From Prevotellaceae bacterium UBA4361 (GTDB taxonomy: Bacteria; Bacteroidota; Bacteroidia; Bacteroidales; Bacteroidaceae): a DNA stretch of 5,973 nucleotides. The stretch covers positions 1-5,973 of the forward strand of contig DGSN01000039.1 in the NCBI GenBank assembly GCA_002393575.1, given 5' to 3'. This document shows positions 5,729 to 5,973 of this stretch, piece after piece. Numbering within the stretch: position 1 is the first letter of the stretch; each line of letters begins with the position of its first letter. The translations under genes and the position numbers were made by a program. The notes beneath the pieces were generated by a model. That model made no database searches, was not told where the DNA came from, and saw only the letters and a program-made list of their open reading frames with translations.

Positions 5729-5771
5729 GCGAAGTTCAAACGAGGGCTCGCCTGAACAACGCCGAGGGCTC
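5720..5771. repeat. Overlapping 19-position hairpin, alternative to the previous one
   Basis: GAGCCCTCGGCGAAGTTCA (5720-5738) pairs with 5753-5771 at 17 of 19 positions; the only mismatch is a symmetric AA/AA internal loop. Its loop (5739-5752) holds another GAGGGCTCG copy. Because it reuses 5720-5728, it cannot form together with the 5697-5728 hairpin. Confidence 0.75.
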
Positions 5772-5817
5772 AACAATTGGCTTAAACCGAATTAAAGGTT
5801 CAGCACAATCAAAAAAA

Positions 5818-5973
5818 CGGGTAAATGATTATCCGCAATCAAGTGACTAAGACGCTGAAAGCGTCATCGCTCAGTAACCGAGGTGTGCGTAGCACCCTCG
5901 GATAGATGCCAATGAGCATATCGACCCTTGCGGGGTCGCCCACAAACACGGTTGGGGCACTCATTCAGAGTGC
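5818..5973. repeat. Palindrome-rich intergenic cluster, REP-like
   Basis: Five separate hairpins follow one another: CGGGTAA/TTATCCG (5818-5835, one G-T pair), GACGCT/AGCGTC (5851-5865), CCGAGG-T-GTGC/GCAC-CCTCGG (5878-5901, one bulged T), CGACCC/GGGTCG (5922-5938) and GCACTC/GAGTGC (5957-5973, at the window edge). No ORF is convincing here. Series of short GC-rich palindromes like this occur as dispersed REP-type repeats in Bacteroidota, often linked to RAYT (Y1-type) transposases. No transposase is visible in the window, so the class is inferred. Confidence 0.5.

Noticed and set aside
5653..5850. 65-codon plus-strand ORF across the hairpin region
   Set aside because: Its sequence is dictated by the GAGGGCTCG inverted repeats and it overlaps the closing stem of the candidate RNA; no domain or leader supports it.
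5695..5973. CRISPR array
   Set aside because: The repeats are inverted and unevenly spaced, with no regular repeat-spacer pattern and no cas genes.

Overview
The window looks like chromosomal DNA of a Bacteroidota member, most likely a Prevotella/Segatella-type Bacteroidales. The reasons are the two TAnnTTTG promoter -7 elements, start codons with A-rich leaders and no Shine-Dalgarno, the CapD/PglF-DegT sugar gene pair, and a large secreted modular protein ending in a dockerin-like calcium-binding repeat. No hit could be searched, so the genus is an inference.

Left part (1-2274): the tail of an operon for an activated amino-sugar. It holds the last 57 codons of a UDP-sugar 4,6-dehydratase of the CapD/PglF/WbpM type, then a PLP-dependent DegT/PglE-type aminotransferase (847-2193), closed by a 15-bp hairpin terminator. 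These two enzymes would act in sequence: the dehydratase makes a 4-keto-6-deoxy sugar and the aminotransferase aminates C4. Between them sits an AT-rich block of about 670 bp with a GxxExxY gene (PD-(D/E)XK-like fold) bracketed by imperfect inverted repeats built on GTCAACAAATT / AATTTGTTGAC. The repeats begin at the stop codon of the upstream gene and end at the base before the ATG of the downstream gene. This looks like a gene cassette inserted in an otherwise tight operon, and it is the most interesting object in the window.

Middle (2275-5366): a self-contained unit. A TAnnTTTG promoter, bracketed by an 8-bp inverted repeat that could be an operator, precedes a 939-residue secreted protein. 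That protein consists of a signal peptide, beta-sandwich, Ig-like, beta-sandwich, chitobiase-C-like and two tandem ~185-residue modules, then a dockerin-like C-terminus; no catalytic domain was recognised. A perfect 17-bp palindromic terminator follows.

Right part (5367-5973): no protein gene. A second TAnnTTTG promoter is followed by a ~200-nt sequence whose ends pair in a closing stem and whose interior folds into hairpins, so it is a candidate small structured RNA. Directly after it come GAGGGCTCG repeats able to form two mutually exclusive hairpins, then at least five short palindromes up to the window edge, resembling a REP-type intergenic repeat cluster. The stretches 5367-5469 and 5772-5817 show nothing I can name.
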